Below, piece by piece: positions 31,769-40,202 of a stretch of 40,202 nt of DNA (positions within the stretch are counted from its first letter, which is position 1; each line of letters starts with the position of its first letter). Under the pieces are notes generated by a model that was not told the DNA's origin, did not search any database, and saw nothing but the letters and a program-made list of their open reading frames with translations. Made by a program: the position numbers and the translations under genes. Source of the DNA: Candidatus Omnitrophota bacterium (GTDB lineage: Bacteria; Omnitrophota; Gorgyraeia; 2-01-FULL-45-10); NCBI GenBank assembly GCA_018823705.1, contig JAHJHP010000039.1, positions 1-40,202 on the forward strand, read 5' to 3'.

Positions 31769-32658
31769 AGTATAAACACAGGTTGAGGGATATGCTCTCG
31801 GAAAAACTTATCAGGATAGCGTGGTATTTGACGAATATGAACTTGCCGGAAAGGCGCGCCCTTTCATACGTAAATTTCTGCATACATACGGAAGTCATAT
31901 ACGAAGACGGGACATATCGGGCGCTTTTGAAATTCTCCAGGGATTTTAAAGAGCTTACCGGCAAGAAGATCACCGTGTGCGTCAGCACCCCCATCTGTCC
32001 TCTGGTGAGAAAAGGCCTTGTCGATAACGGGTTGTCCGAGAAGGCATTCAGCGAGAGGGTTTCGGAGATGGCCAGGCATGCCGACGTCGGTTACCACGGC
32101 CATTATTATCCGGAAGGGACGACGACATTTGACCATATGCGCAGATCCGACTATAACAAAGATCTTGTGGTAAAGCAGATCACCAGGGAGATGACATGGT
32201 TCAGGAATATAGGGATATCCCCTAAGACATATATAGCCGGATGCTGGTTCATGATGAAAGAGATGGTGCTGGAACTGGAACGATGCGGCATAGAAGTGGA
32301 TGCGTCCATAAGGAGAGGCAAGGGCGATACCTTTGGAGGAGTTTATCTGGATATTTCCAGGGTGCCGCAATATGGCAGGCCTTTTATACTACCCCCCTCA
32401 AAGAATATAGTCGAGATACAGAGTATATTCGGGCCGGTAATGGCTCCCGCGATCATGAAGGGCCACCTATCACGATATATGAGGTCCGATATAGGGTCTG
32501 TCCAGTCGTTCATATTTCCGCTTCACGACTGGGATATACCGCGCTACTACCGCAATATATGGGCAAACGTCAGGGAGCTGCAGCGGCATAAAGACAAGAT
32601 AGCGTGGGCTAACGTCAATGAGATGCGTGGTATGTACCTGAATGGCAAGATCGTATGA
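31765..32658 (+). CDS. Polysaccharide deacetylase-like (NodB-fold) protein
   Basis: A 297-residue protein with features of the CE4/NodB family: FCIHTEVIYEDGTY near the N terminus (where the family has the catalytic DxD or similar), ARHADVGYHGHYYPEG resembling the His-rich zinc motif, CGIEVDASIRRG and a closing SFIFPLHDWDIPRYY with His and Asp. The canonical first Asp pair is not clear (HTE instead), so the catalytic centre is diverged and it may act on unusual substrates or not be a hydrolase. No signal peptide, so a cytosolic role, for instance deacetylating a lipid-linked or nucleotide-linked HexNAc. Coupled by ATGA overlaps on both sides. Confidence 0.65.
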   Translation: MKYKHRLRDMLSEKLIRIAWYLTNMNLPERRALSYVNFCIHTEVIYEDGTYRALLKFSRDFKELTGKKITVCVSTPICPLVRKGLVDNGLSEKAFSERVSEMARHADVGYHGHYYPEGTTTFDHMRRSDYNKDLVVKQITREMTWFRNIGISPKTYIAGCWFMMKEMVLELERCGIEVDASIRRGKGDTFGGVYLDISRVPQYGRPFILPPSKNIVEIQSIFGPVMAPAIMKGHLSRYMRSDIGSVQSFIFPLHDWDIPRYYRNIWANVRELQRHKDKIAWANVNEMRGMYLNGKIV

Positions 32659-33584
32659 GCGTAAAGAAGAGCGGTTGGATCGATGAGGCCCTGCGCGAGA
32701 CGGAGACGGTCGCGCCGGATCTCCAGCCCTGGCCTGACTATTTTAAATTTAAGGCGGAGGAGCTGAGAACGATATTGAATTTCTGCGAATTCAGCGATGC
32801 CGGTTCGATCTTAGAGGTAGGCTGCGGAAATGGGTTTACTTCATATCTTTTGTCAAAAAAGGCCGGTCGAGTGGAAGCTTTCGATCTGCCTCGCCAGGAC
32901 TCCGCAAGCCACTCCGTGGGCATACGCATGGCCGGAAGACTTGCAGTCAGGATGAGAGCCGGGAACATGAATGTCACGGGTGGATCCGTTACCGATATGC
33001 CCTATAGAGACGGTTCGTTCGACGTAGTATTCTCGCAATATATGCTTCATTACGTTAAGGACAAAAAGAGGGCATTGGGTGAGATGCGGAGAGTTTTGAC
33101 CGACAAAGGTGTCATGGTGACCATTGTGCCGAATTTCACGGAGCGGATTTTTGTTCCACTCATAAAATATGAATATATTATCAGCAGACTTATAGCTAAG
33201 ATGACAGGCCAGGGAGCTTTCGCGGCAGCCGGTGAAGCCACGGGCCACTCGGCCGATACCTCGACCCCCTGGCAATCCCGTAAAATATCCCGGATATTGA
33301 ACGACTATATTTTATTAAGGCCGGACGGCGCCTACCGCAATTATTTTGAAGAGATGATTAGCCATTGGCCGGGTACATGGATACGATTACTCGAGGAGAG
33401 CGGATTCAAAGTGCGAGGTGTATTCTCAACACAGATGATGCCCCTGGGTCTTTTCGCATTCTTAGGAAGCTCCGGGACAAGATTATTATCCGGAAAGATC
33501 CATAGCCTGACAAGAGCCATCGGCGGACTGCCGATACTTAACAGTATGGGTTATTCACTCGGTATTATTGCGGTCAAGAATTAA
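32655..33584 (+). CDS. Class I SAM-dependent methyltransferase
   Basis: A 309-residue methyltransferase: ILEVGCGNGFTSYLLSKKAGRVEAFDLPRQ is motif I, then GGSVTDMPYRDGSFDVVFSQYMLHYVKDKKRALGEMRRVL, a Methyltransf_11-type pattern. A C-terminal hydrophobic region (GLFAFLGSSGTRLL ... GLPILNSMGYSLGIIAV) may touch the membrane. Start by ATGA overlap with the deacetylase-like gene. Fourth methyltransferase of the operon, so the final glycan is probably multiply methylated. Confidence 0.85.
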   Translation: MSVKKSGWIDEALRETETVAPDLQPWPDYFKFKAEELRTILNFCEFSDAGSILEVGCGNGFTSYLLSKKAGRVEAFDLPRQDSASHSVGIRMAGRLAVRMRAGNMNVTGGSVTDMPYRDGSFDVVFSQYMLHYVKDKKRALGEMRRVLTDKGVMVTIVPNFTERIFVPLIKYEYIISRLIAKMTGQGAFAAAGEATGHSADTSTPWQSRKISRILNDYILLRPDGAYRNYFEEMISHWPGTWIRLLEESGFKVRGVFSTQMMPLGLFAFLGSSGTRLLSGKIHSLTRAIGGLPILNSMGYSLGIIAVKN

Positions 33585-33589
33585 AACGC

Positions 33590-34897
33590 ATGAAGACACT
33601 GATAAAGATCCTGGATATTTTGGGGTTCCTGTTTTTTGGGGCCGTATTCGCTTGTCCGATAATTTGCGCGGCCATAATCTCGTCATGCATTACCAGAAGA
33701 CGCCGCGCCGGAAACGGAGTACGTGAGCTTTCCTTTGCCGTATTCGATCTCATAAGCAATAAGTACCCCAGCATGCTTGAGGATGCGCTCCTGGACGGTT
33801 ATTTAGATAGGCACTATTATATCTATCTTGATTTTAGCCATTCAAACGACAGATTCGAAAATATCGGGGATGATATTTTTTTTTACAGCATAGCTGCTCA
33901 TCCCGGAAACTGCATATATAAGGCAGGTTTCCATAAAGTGAGCATGCTTATAACGGAAGCAAGGGCCCTTTTAAGGGGCTATCTGCTGGCATTGAGGAAT
34001 GATATTGATCTGATAAAGGCTCACGATCCCCATCTTTTAGGATTAAACGGCTTGATAATTTCCAGGCTGCTCGGGTTACCCTGCGTTTTGCATCTGAATT
34101 CGGACTTTGATATGAAATACCGCGGCACCGGGAAGATATCATCTCCGATCCTGATCTCAAGAGGGGTGGAACGGCTCTTCGAATCGACGATCATGCGTTT
34201 TTACGACCTTATAGTGGCAGACAGAAAATTTTACAGCCGATCCAGGCATTTTTCCAGGGACAGTATAAAAAAGTACAGGGCCTTCGGAGTGCGCGTCGAT
34301 AGACTGCACTATGCCGATCCTGCTTCGAGGACAGATCTAAGGGCAAGCCTTGGATTGGACGGCGCCAGGATCATCTTGTATGTGGGGCGGCTTCATCCCG
34401 TCAAGTATCCCGAGGATGCTGTAAAAGCCTTCAGCATAATAAAAAAGAGCGTTCCTAACGCGTACTTGCTTATAGCCGGCGCGGGCGTTTTGCGGGATAC
34501 CCTGGAACGGATGGCAGGTGAGTACGGGCTAAAAGACAGCGTCCGGTTTCTCGGACAAAAAAAATATGAAGAGCTGGTAGATCTATTATATACCGCGGAT
34601 GTGTTACTGGCTCCCCACGGTGGTGTCACGCTGGTCGAAGCGGCCCTTGCCTCAACGCCGGCCGTGACCTATGATTTCGACTGGCATTCCGAATTTCTGA
34701 AGGATGGAGAGATGGGCTATATAGCGCCGTTCCGTGATTTCAAGAGCATGGCGCAAAGAGCGATCGATATATTGACCGATGAAGCGGTGAGGGTCAGGAT
34801 GAGCGAGCTGTGCAGGAAGGTCGCGGTTTCCGGCTGCTCGAGAGAAAGATCTATGGAAAACGAGAAGAAAATATACAGGGAGCTTATCGGGGCATGA
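33590..34897 (+). CDS. GT4 family glycosyltransferase with N-terminal membrane segment
   Basis: A 435-residue GT-B glycosyltransferase. The N-terminal segment (about 10-33, ILGFLFFGAVFACPIICAAIISS) is hydrophobic and followed by RRRR, so a membrane anchor is likely. The C-domain has IILYVGRLHPVKYPEDAVKAF, LLIAGAGVLRDTL, VRFLGQKKYEELVDLLYTADVLLAP and the nucleotide-contacting Glu in HGGVTLVEAALASTPAV. This is the usual signature of GT4 enzymes. A sugar-transfer step in the repeat unit is inferred. 5 nt from the previous gene and 4 nt overlap with the flippase. Confidence 0.88.
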   Translation: MKTLIKILDILGFLFFGAVFACPIICAAIISSCITRRRRAGNGVRELSFAVFDLISNKYPSMLEDALLDGYLDRHYYIYLDFSHSNDRFENIGDDIFFYSIAAHPGNCIYKAGFHKVSMLITEARALLRGYLLALRNDIDLIKAHDPHLLGLNGLIISRLLGLPCVLHLNSDFDMKYRGTGKISSPILISRGVERLFESTIMRFYDLIVADRKFYSRSRHFSRDSIKKYRAFGVRVDRLHYADPASRTDLRASLGLDGARIILYVGRLHPVKYPEDAVKAFSIIKKSVPNAYLLIAGAGVLRDTLERMAGEYGLKDSVRFLGQKKYEELVDLLYTADVLLAPHGGVTLVEAALASTPAVTYDFDWHSEFLKDGEMGYIAPFRDFKSMAQRAIDILTDEAVRVRMSELCRKVAVSGCSRERSMENEKKIYRELIGA

Positions 34898-36381
34898 AGA
34901 AGATACTGAAGGTCATGTCCATATTGGGTATCGCTACATGCGTCAAGCTCATCCTGGGATTTGTTCGAGCCAAATTTCTTGCCTGTCAGCTTGGGCCTGC
35001 AGGTATGGGGCTTGTGGGGCAGGCGACGATGTATTGGGTATTTGCCATACAGATCTGCTCGCTGAATATAGGCATAGGTATTACCAAGGAGATATCGGAA
35101 GGCATCGCGCGCAACGATAAAGAGCGGATCCGTCACACCATCAATACGGCGTGGACACTCCAGCTTCTTGCCTCGATCATCTTCATCGCGGCGGTCCTTC
35201 CGTTCTCGGCTTATCTGTCGAAGTTCGTCTTTGCGGATCAGAAGTATTGGCTGTATTTTGCCGGCATTACCGTAGTAACGCCGTTTGCTGTCTACCTGAC
35301 CGGGGCGGCAGATCCGGTATTGTACGGGTTCAGAAAAGTTGCGGATGTTTCAAGGCTGATTATCATGTATACGCTGATCGGTATATGCCTTCTTCTGGTG
35401 CTCGTCTATTTTTACAAAATCGAAGGAATGATGATACAGATCATGGTCATTTCGGTCGTCGGTTTCATCCTGTCGTACCATTATATCCGGAAGTGCACGA
35501 CGATCAACCCGCGGCCTGATCCGGGCCTTTTCAGGAAGCCTCAGACCCGCGCGATCGCCTCAAACTTATTTCAGTATGGTTTCATATCGTTTATCCCGGC
35601 CAATATCGGCATGTTCACTATGATTTATATACGCGGACTCTTTATGAGGCAATTTGGGGTCGAAGCGAACGGGTATTTTCAGGTCGCTTACGCGGTCAGC
35701 GCGTATTATCTGCCGTTTGTGACGAACGCCCTCTGGGGCCATTTCTATCCGGAGATGTGTTCCCTGAAAACAAATGAGGATATTAACCGCGAGCTGAACC
35801 AGTTTATACGATTCGCTATCCTTGTTTCGACGGCTATCGCGGCAGGCTCTATAATATTCAGGAAATACCTTATCCTGATATTGTTCTCCAGTAAATTTAT
35901 GGACGCCTACGACCTGCTGGGAATCCAGGCTGTCGGTGATATCTTTCTTGTGCTCTTCTCCACGTTCAGCACGGCGCTTATGGCAAGACGGAAATTTGCG
36001 GGGGTTATCGGGATATCAGCGATCGGATATAATGCGTTGTTACTGGCGATTTACTTCGTCGTGAGGGGCATGCCTGGCATCGACTACCGTAGCCTTAATG
36101 TGGCCCTGGTGCTCGCGAACGTTGTGATCGTAGCGGCGCACATGCTCTACGCGCGTTTTGATACGGGGTTCCTTCTGACAGGAAAGAACGTTTCGCTTAT
36201 AGTTAAGACAGGTATATTTGTCACTATAATATTTTTATTACCGGACGGCAGCCTGGCGCTCGTGGCTGGTAAGATCGCCCTGTCAGCTGTATGGCTCGCG
36301 CTCTCTATCACGAAAAATGAGGCGCAGCGCGGCCTGGATATAATCCGTTCTTTTATCCGGAGGAAACAAGCTCATGCATAA
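34894..36381 (+). CDS. Wzx-type polysaccharide flippase (MOP superfamily)
   Basis: A 495-residue polytopic protein with 12-14 hydrophobic segments. The start KVMSILGIATCVKLILGFVRAKFLACQLGPAGMGLVGQA is the classic RfbX/Wzx beginning and TAADPVLYG-like AADPVLYGFRKV, QYGFISFIPANIG and YFQVAYAVSAYYLPFVTNAL follow. It should flip undecaprenyl-linked repeat units across the inner membrane, which places the locus in the Wzx/Wzy class. The start is ATG 34894 in the ATGA overlap; the frame is open 28 codons further up, where it lies in the GT4 gene. After it comes an 84-nt gap. Confidence 0.9.
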   Translation: MKKILKVMSILGIATCVKLILGFVRAKFLACQLGPAGMGLVGQATMYWVFAIQICSLNIGIGITKEISEGIARNDKERIRHTINTAWTLQLLASIIFIAAVLPFSAYLSKFVFADQKYWLYFAGITVVTPFAVYLTGAADPVLYGFRKVADVSRLIIMYTLIGICLLLVLVYFYKIEGMMIQIMVISVVGFILSYHYIRKCTTINPRPDPGLFRKPQTRAIASNLFQYGFISFIPANIGMFTMIYIRGLFMRQFGVEANGYFQVAYAVSAYYLPFVTNALWGHFYPEMCSLKTNEDINRELNQFIRFAILVSTAIAAGSIIFRKYLILILFSSKFMDAYDLLGIQAVGDIFLVLFSTFSTALMARRKFAGVIGISAIGYNALLLAIYFVVRGMPGIDYRSLNVALVLANVVIVAAHMLYARFDTGFLLTGKNVSLIVKTGIFVTIIFLLPDGSLALVAGKIALSAVWLALSITKNEAQRGLDIIRSFIRRKQAHA

Positions 36382-36391
36382 CAGGGAGCGC

Positions 36392-36460
36392 ATGAACGAC
36401 GATGGCAAAGTCATTATCTTTTCAAAAATATACATGTTTTTTTGCGTAAATAAGGGGTAG
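36392..36460 (+). other. Short ORF in the gap between flippase and GT2
   Basis: The gap 36382-36465 contains a 22-codon ORF (MNDDGKVIIFSKIYMFF..., stop TAG 36458-36460). AGGGAG precedes it closely and GGGGTAGACGGG, the GT2 gene's ribosome binding region, follows. It may be the start of a deleted gene or chance; no homology recognised. No palindrome or promoter is evident. Confidence 0.2.
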
Positions 36461-36465
36461 ACGGG

Positions 36466-37446
36466 ATGAAGATATCTCTTGTCATACCGGTAAGAGACGA
36501 GGCCTGTAGTATCGGGAGACTACTCGGCTCTATCTCCGGCCAGACGAGGCTTCCGGATGAAGTTATATTTGTTGACGCCGGATCGGTCGATAAGACGGTC
36601 GACATAATCATGCAATACAAGGACGATAGAGTCCGGTTAAAGCATATATCTATAGGTGTCGCTTATCCCGGCACTGCCAGAAATGCCGGAGTAAGAGAGG
36701 CCGGCCATGAGCTTATAGCATTTACCGATGGAGGAATAGAGCTCGATAAAGATTGGCTTAAGGAGCTTAGCTTGGTAATAGCGAAGGATTCGGCCGCGGA
36801 TGTCGTCTACGGAAACTATGCGCCCAGGGCAGATACATTTTTTAAACAGTGCCTTTCCATGGCAATTGTCCCACCGCCTGTCAATAAGGGCAGCGGTAAA
36901 ACGCGGCCCAGGTTTATAGCTTCATCGCTTTTGAAAAAGACGGTATGGGCTGCGGTTGGGGGGTTTCCGGACCTGAGGGCCGCTGAAGACAGGATATTCA
37001 TGGAACGGATAGAAAAGAGAGGCTATGTCTCGAAATACAGCCCGAATGCCCATGTAATATGGAATGTGCCGGGGGATTTGAAGAGCGCATTCAGGAGATT
37101 TTGCAGTTATTCATATCACGACCTATTAGCCGCCCGCACGACCGATTGGCACATCCCTGTTTTGAAGATGTACGCGGCGGCCTTGCTCTTTATTATGTTA
37201 GGGATTTTCGTTTCGCCGTTTTTTATTCTATTACCGTTTATCGGTTTCATGCTCAGAGTGATCCGGAAGATGACCGTCAACAGAAATGAGCCATATTTCA
37301 GGACGCTTTACGTACCCGCATATTTTATTATTACGGGTTTCTTGATATTTTTAGTGGATATTGCAATGTTTACGGGCTGGGTTAAGCATATTAAGCATAT
37401 ATTGAAGCATCCTGAATGCCGAGGACAGAAACGCCATGAAGACTGA
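36466..37446 (+). CDS. GT2 family glycosyltransferase with C-terminal membrane segments
   Basis: A 326-residue GT-A fold enzyme. ISLVIPVRDEACSIGRLLGSISGQTRLPDEVIFVDAGSVDKTVDII is the family start (VDAGS where most have VDDGS), then AYPGTARNAGVREA and IAFTDGGIELDKDWL, where DGG replaces the usual DxD metal motif. The acceptor region has GGFPDLRAAEDRIFMERI (the family's ED pair). Two membrane segments lie at about 225-260 and 280-305. It would act at the membrane on a lipid-linked sugar. Its 3' end overlaps the next gene by 11 nt. The altered DxD suggests tolerance of different metal binding or weak activity. Confidence 0.87.
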   Translation: MKISLVIPVRDEACSIGRLLGSISGQTRLPDEVIFVDAGSVDKTVDIIMQYKDDRVRLKHISIGVAYPGTARNAGVREAGHELIAFTDGGIELDKDWLKELSLVIAKDSAADVVYGNYAPRADTFFKQCLSMAIVPPPVNKGSGKTRPRFIASSLLKKTVWAAVGGFPDLRAAEDRIFMERIEKRGYVSKYSPNAHVIWNVPGDLKSAFRRFCSYSYHDLLAARTTDWHIPVLKMYAAALLFIMLGIFVSPFFILLPFIGFMLRVIRKMTVNRNEPYFRTLYVPAYFIITGFLIFLVDIAMFTGWVKHIKHILKHPECRGQKRHED

Positions 37447-38773
37447 TCACAATATCCTGCCCATAGCTATCGCGCTCGGAATAATAAGTTATTTCCTGGG
37501 TGGGACCGTCTTTCTATTCTTTGTTTTTGGCTCCATCGGCTATTGTATCTATACAAGATCAAGCCTTGAGGACAGGGCCTTCATCATAAAAGTCCTTATA
37601 GCCGGTTTCCTGTTGAGGGTACTCTTTGCTGTGGTATTTCATGGGGCGAACTTTGCCAAGGGGTATCATGGCATTTCAGGAGATGACCTTCTTTATACCG
37701 TAAAGAGCTGGGCTCTCGTATTCAAATGGGAAGGTAAGCCCGACAGATGGGCGGATATAATTACGAGCGCATCGAGTAGATTTGGCCTCAATCCTTTTAC
37801 GTATCTCATGGCGATCTTTTATAAGATCTTTGGTTTTCATCCGGTAGAGGTCAAGGTGATAAATTGTATCCTGGGGAGCCTGATAGGGTGGGTCACATAT
37901 TTGACTGCGGCGGAGATATTTGACAAGCGCGCGGCAAAGATCTCGATGTGCATAGTTATGTTCTGGCCATCACTTATCAGATGGTCGATAGCTAATCTTA
38001 AGGACCCGCTCATAATTCTGTCATTCATGGTATGCATATACATTTTGATATCGGCCCTGCAGCGTAAGATAGAGATATGGCGATACATCATCTTTCTTCT
38101 ATCGGCGACTATCATATTTTTCTTTACGCCGCAATTATACTTTATACTTATTGCCGGAGGCGCCGGCCTTTTAATAATGTTCCGGGCCTTGCGATCGATG
38201 CGCAGCAAGAGAATAATATATTTATTGGTTGCGGCGGCTGCGCTTCTTGTCGTAGCGGGGGTCTACTATTTTTCATATGTAAAACCGCATGCGTTTGTGC
38301 AGTTGATATACAAGTGTGAATTGAACCAGTATACGATTTCCGGGTCGGATTTCGCGGGGTACTATTTTTATCCCGGTACGTTCGTCGATAATCTTAGCAG
38401 GGAGATCGTTTCATTGCCGGTTTTTGCCGATATAATATTCAAGAACGTCGTATATTTTATGCTTACACCATTTCCATGGCAGATCACTTCGCCGGAACGC
38501 CTCCTTTCATTTCCGCAGATGATGTTATGGTATGTTTTACTGATCCTGTCCTTTTTTGGGATTGCCAGGCTATTCACCCGCAGGGGCCCAACGGCTTTCT
38601 TTATAAGCATTCTGCTGGGTGTCGGTGTTATAGTCAGCGCGCTTGCGGAGGGAAACATAGGTTCGGCGCTCAGGCACAGGGATATATTTACCCCGTTCTT
38701 TGTGATATTGGCCTCGACGATAATAAGCGACATGATCTTTGACAAGAGATTATCGAAGGAAGGTGCCGAGTGA
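37436..38773 (+). CDS. Large polytopic GT39/polymerase-like membrane protein
   Basis: A 445-residue protein with about 11-12 membrane segments. An acidic pair lies in the first large periplasmic loop (HGISGDDLLY, 78-87), as in GT-C glycosyltransferases, followed by FTYLMAIFYKIFGFHPVEVKVIN and FWPSLIRWSIANLKDPLII. A final periplasmic loop and ALRHRD motif near 415-421 recall Wzy-type or GT39 enzymes. It is the full-length relative of the two fragments at 18386-18943 and 18871-19467. Likely a lipid-carrier-using glycosyltransferase or oligosaccharide polymerase; without a clear Wzy motif I leave this open. Start overlaps GT2 by 11 nt. Confidence 0.75.
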   Translation: MKTDHNILPIAIALGIISYFLGGTVFLFFVFGSIGYCIYTRSSLEDRAFIIKVLIAGFLLRVLFAVVFHGANFAKGYHGISGDDLLYTVKSWALVFKWEGKPDRWADIITSASSRFGLNPFTYLMAIFYKIFGFHPVEVKVINCILGSLIGWVTYLTAAEIFDKRAAKISMCIVMFWPSLIRWSIANLKDPLIILSFMVCIYILISALQRKIEIWRYIIFLLSATIIFFFTPQLYFILIAGGAGLLIMFRALRSMRSKRIIYLLVAAAALLVVAGVYYFSYVKPHAFVQLIYKCELNQYTISGSDFAGYYFYPGTFVDNLSREIVSLPVFADIIFKNVVYFMLTPFPWQITSPERLLSFPQMMLWYVLLILSFFGIARLFTRRGPTAFFISILLGVGVIVSALAEGNIGSALRHRDIFTPFFVILASTIISDMIFDKRLSKEGAE

Positions 38774-40202
38774 ACGTAGCGCTGATATATCCGCTCCTTT
38801 CGAGAAAGAGGAGCCGGATAGACGAGAATAAGCAGTTCTGGCCGCCGCTCGGGCTTGCGTATATAGCGGCTGTCCTTGAAAAAGAAGGCCACAGGGTCAG
38901 GATACTAGACAGGGACGCGCTGTTGCGCAAGAACGATATGGATTTCGAAAGAGTTGACGCGATCACCATCGATGAGGTGAAGTCGCTCAAGGCCGACATT
39001 GTCGGAATAAGCGCTACTACGCCGAACATGTCCGATGTTGGTTACGTATCCCGGCATATAAAGAACGCTTACAGTGGCGCAGGCCTAGTGCTGGGCGGCC
39101 CTCATCCATCGGGAGAACCTATCCTCAGCCTCAATGATAATCCGAGCGTCGATATGGTTGTGAAGGGCGAAGGAGAATTCACACTGCTCGATATTGCCCG
39201 GGGATTACCCCAGGAAAAGATCAGAGGTATATATTACCGAAAGAGCGGTGGCGTTTGTTCGACAGAGCCGCGCGACCCGATCAAGGATATCGATGAACTG
39301 CCAATGCCGGCCCGCCACCTGCTCGATATGAAGTTCTACACGCGGCCGAGCAGATTTACATCGAGGAACCTGAATCTCAGGACAACGTCGATATTTACGG
39401 CGAGAGGATGCCCTTATAGGTGCAACTTCTGCGCCGGGCCGCTCGTATTCAGTGGTAAAGTGCGGTTTCATTCTCCGGAGCGTGTGATAAAGGAGATAGA
39501 AGAGCTCATCTCGAAATATGGCATCGAGGCGCTCTATTTCGCGGAAGACATGTTTCTGAGCTCAAGAGAGAGAGCGGAGGAGCTCCTGGGGCTTTTTATA
39601 GAGAAAGGCATCAATAAGAAGATAAGGTGGATGGCGCAGGCAAAGGCCAGTATAATAACGAAAGAACTTCTCGGCCTTATGAAAGATGCGGGATGTGTCG
39701 GCATAGAGTATGGATTCGAGTCCGGTTCGCAGAGGGTGCTCGATCTCATGAATAAGCGCCTTAAGATCGGGGAGAGTTTGAAGGCGGCGGAACTTGCGCG
39801 AAGGGCGCGGATGAGGTTTCAGGCGAATATCATCGTGGGGTATCCGGGCGAACAGGAAGAGGATTTTAAAAAGACGATAGCATTTATAAAAAAGGTAAGG
39901 CCTAACATGGTAGGTTTCAATATCTTCATGCCGCTCCCCGGAACGCCAAGCTACGACGAGTTGAAACGCGAGGGTAGGGCGTTACCGAAGTGGGACGATA
40001 TAGGCGACCCGGAGGCGTCTCAGACAAATTACGCGGATATGCCGCCTGCGACATTCGAAAAGCTTTATCTGGAGGCGCGGCTCAAGGTGATACTCCCGAT
40101 GAACTTAAAGTCATTTCTAGCCGATAATATCCGGAATCCTGTGCGGCTGGTCCGTATCGCGTTCACTCAGTTCAGGGGCGTTCTTATCAAGACGTACCGG
40201 TC
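38770..40202 (+). CDS. Cobalamin-type radical SAM enzyme, third (3' end outside window)
   Basis: Open from GTG 38770 to the window edge (477 codons, no stop). GTG overlaps the previous stop as GTGA. N-terminal B12-binding-like domain: PPLGLAYIAAVLEKEGHRVRILD (25-47) and LVLGGPHPSGEP; radical SAM motif C214-P-Y-R-C218-N-F-C221, then YFAEDMFL, GIEYGFESGSQRVLDLM and IIVGYPGEQEEDF. DxHxxG is absent (LDRDALL). Among the three it is closest to the common B12-radical SAM family found with lipid and glycan loci. It is still in the operon register, which probably continues beyond the window. Confidence 0.88.
   Translation, partial: MNVALIYPLLSRKRSRIDENKQFWPPLGLAYIAAVLEKEGHRVRILDRDALLRKNDMDFERVDAITIDEVKSLKADIVGISATTPNMSDVGYVSRHIKNAYSGAGLVLGGPHPSGEPILSLNDNPSVDMVVKGEGEFTLLDIARGLPQEKIRGIYYRKSGGVCSTEPRDPIKDIDELPMPARHLLDMKFYTRPSRFTSRNLNLRTTSIFTARGCPYRCNFCAGPLVFSGKVRFHSPERVIKEIEELISKYGIEALYFAEDMFLSSRERAEELLGLFIEKGINKKIRWMAQAKASIITKELLGLMKDAGCVGIEYGFESGSQRVLDLMNKRLKIGESLKAAELARRARMRFQANIIVGYPGEQEEDFKKTIAFIKKVRPNMVGFNIFMPLPGTPSYDELKREGRALPKWDDIGDPEASQTNYADMPPATFEKLYLEARLKVILPMNLKSFLADNIRNPVRLVRIAFTQFRGVLIKTYR

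Noticed and set aside
1-40202. tRNA, rRNA, phage or insertion sequence genes
   Set aside because: No transposase or integrase domain, tRNA-like arm or rRNA segment could be recognised.

Overview
The window reads as a chromosomal segment of a diderm (LPS-type outer membrane) bacterium with about 45-50% GC. It has an LptD/OstA-like outer-membrane assembly protein, long co-directional surface-polysaccharide operons, GAF-GGDEF proteins and several cobalamin-type radical SAM enzymes. Gene content, and a dispersed repeat that starts GTCATTGCGAG and ends GAAGCAATCTC, suggest an uncultivated lineage of the Candidatus Omnitrophota or related PVC/delta-type MAGs. That assignment is inference; no rRNA or tRNA gene is visible.

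Region 1 (1-7.1 kb) is housekeeping and envelope: accD, an orphan MalK/UgpC-type ABC ATPase, two overlapping membrane-anchored GAF-GGDEF proteins, and lptD. Region 2 (7.1-16.3 kb) makes nucleotide sugars: ugd (UDP-GlcA), a short rmlC-like gene, rmlA, rmlB, rmlD (dTDP-rhamnose), wbpA-like dehydrogenase, wbpP-like 4-epimerase (UDP-HexNAc uronates) and UDP-xylose synthase. A single minus-strand SGNH hydrolase gene interrupts it and has its own near-consensus promoter. Region 3 (16.3-21.0 kb) has a papain-like C1 peptidase, a GT39-type membrane glycosyltransferase, two fragments that look like the C-terminal and N-terminal halves of another such protein in swapped order, a small membrane protein and an LhgO-like FAD oxidase. 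Region 4 (21.1-40.2 kb) is one tightly packed plus-strand operon: WbpE-like aminotransferase, asparagine-synthase-type amidotransferase, four SAM methyltransferases, four radical SAM enzymes (three of cobalamin-binding architecture, one with extra C-terminal cysteines), two GT4 and one GT2 glycosyltransferases, a NodB-like deacetylase, a Wzx-type flippase and a large GT39/polymerase-like membrane protein. The last radical SAM gene runs off the window.

Together the genes describe making, decorating (amination, amidation, methylation, deacetylation), flipping and assembling a complex surface glycan, possibly with c-di-GMP input. The most unusual signal is two families of short palindromic elements. 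Family A (seven copies, all at 8.4-19.9 kb) and family B (three copies) lie mostly just upstream of ribosome binding sites. One copy of each has been inserted in frame inside a sugar-nucleotide enzyme gene (wbpP-like and rmlD), at similar places of the NAD-binding fold, much like the palindromic elements known from Rickettsia. One family B copy is flanked by a perfect 12-bp direct repeat, suggesting insertion with target duplication.
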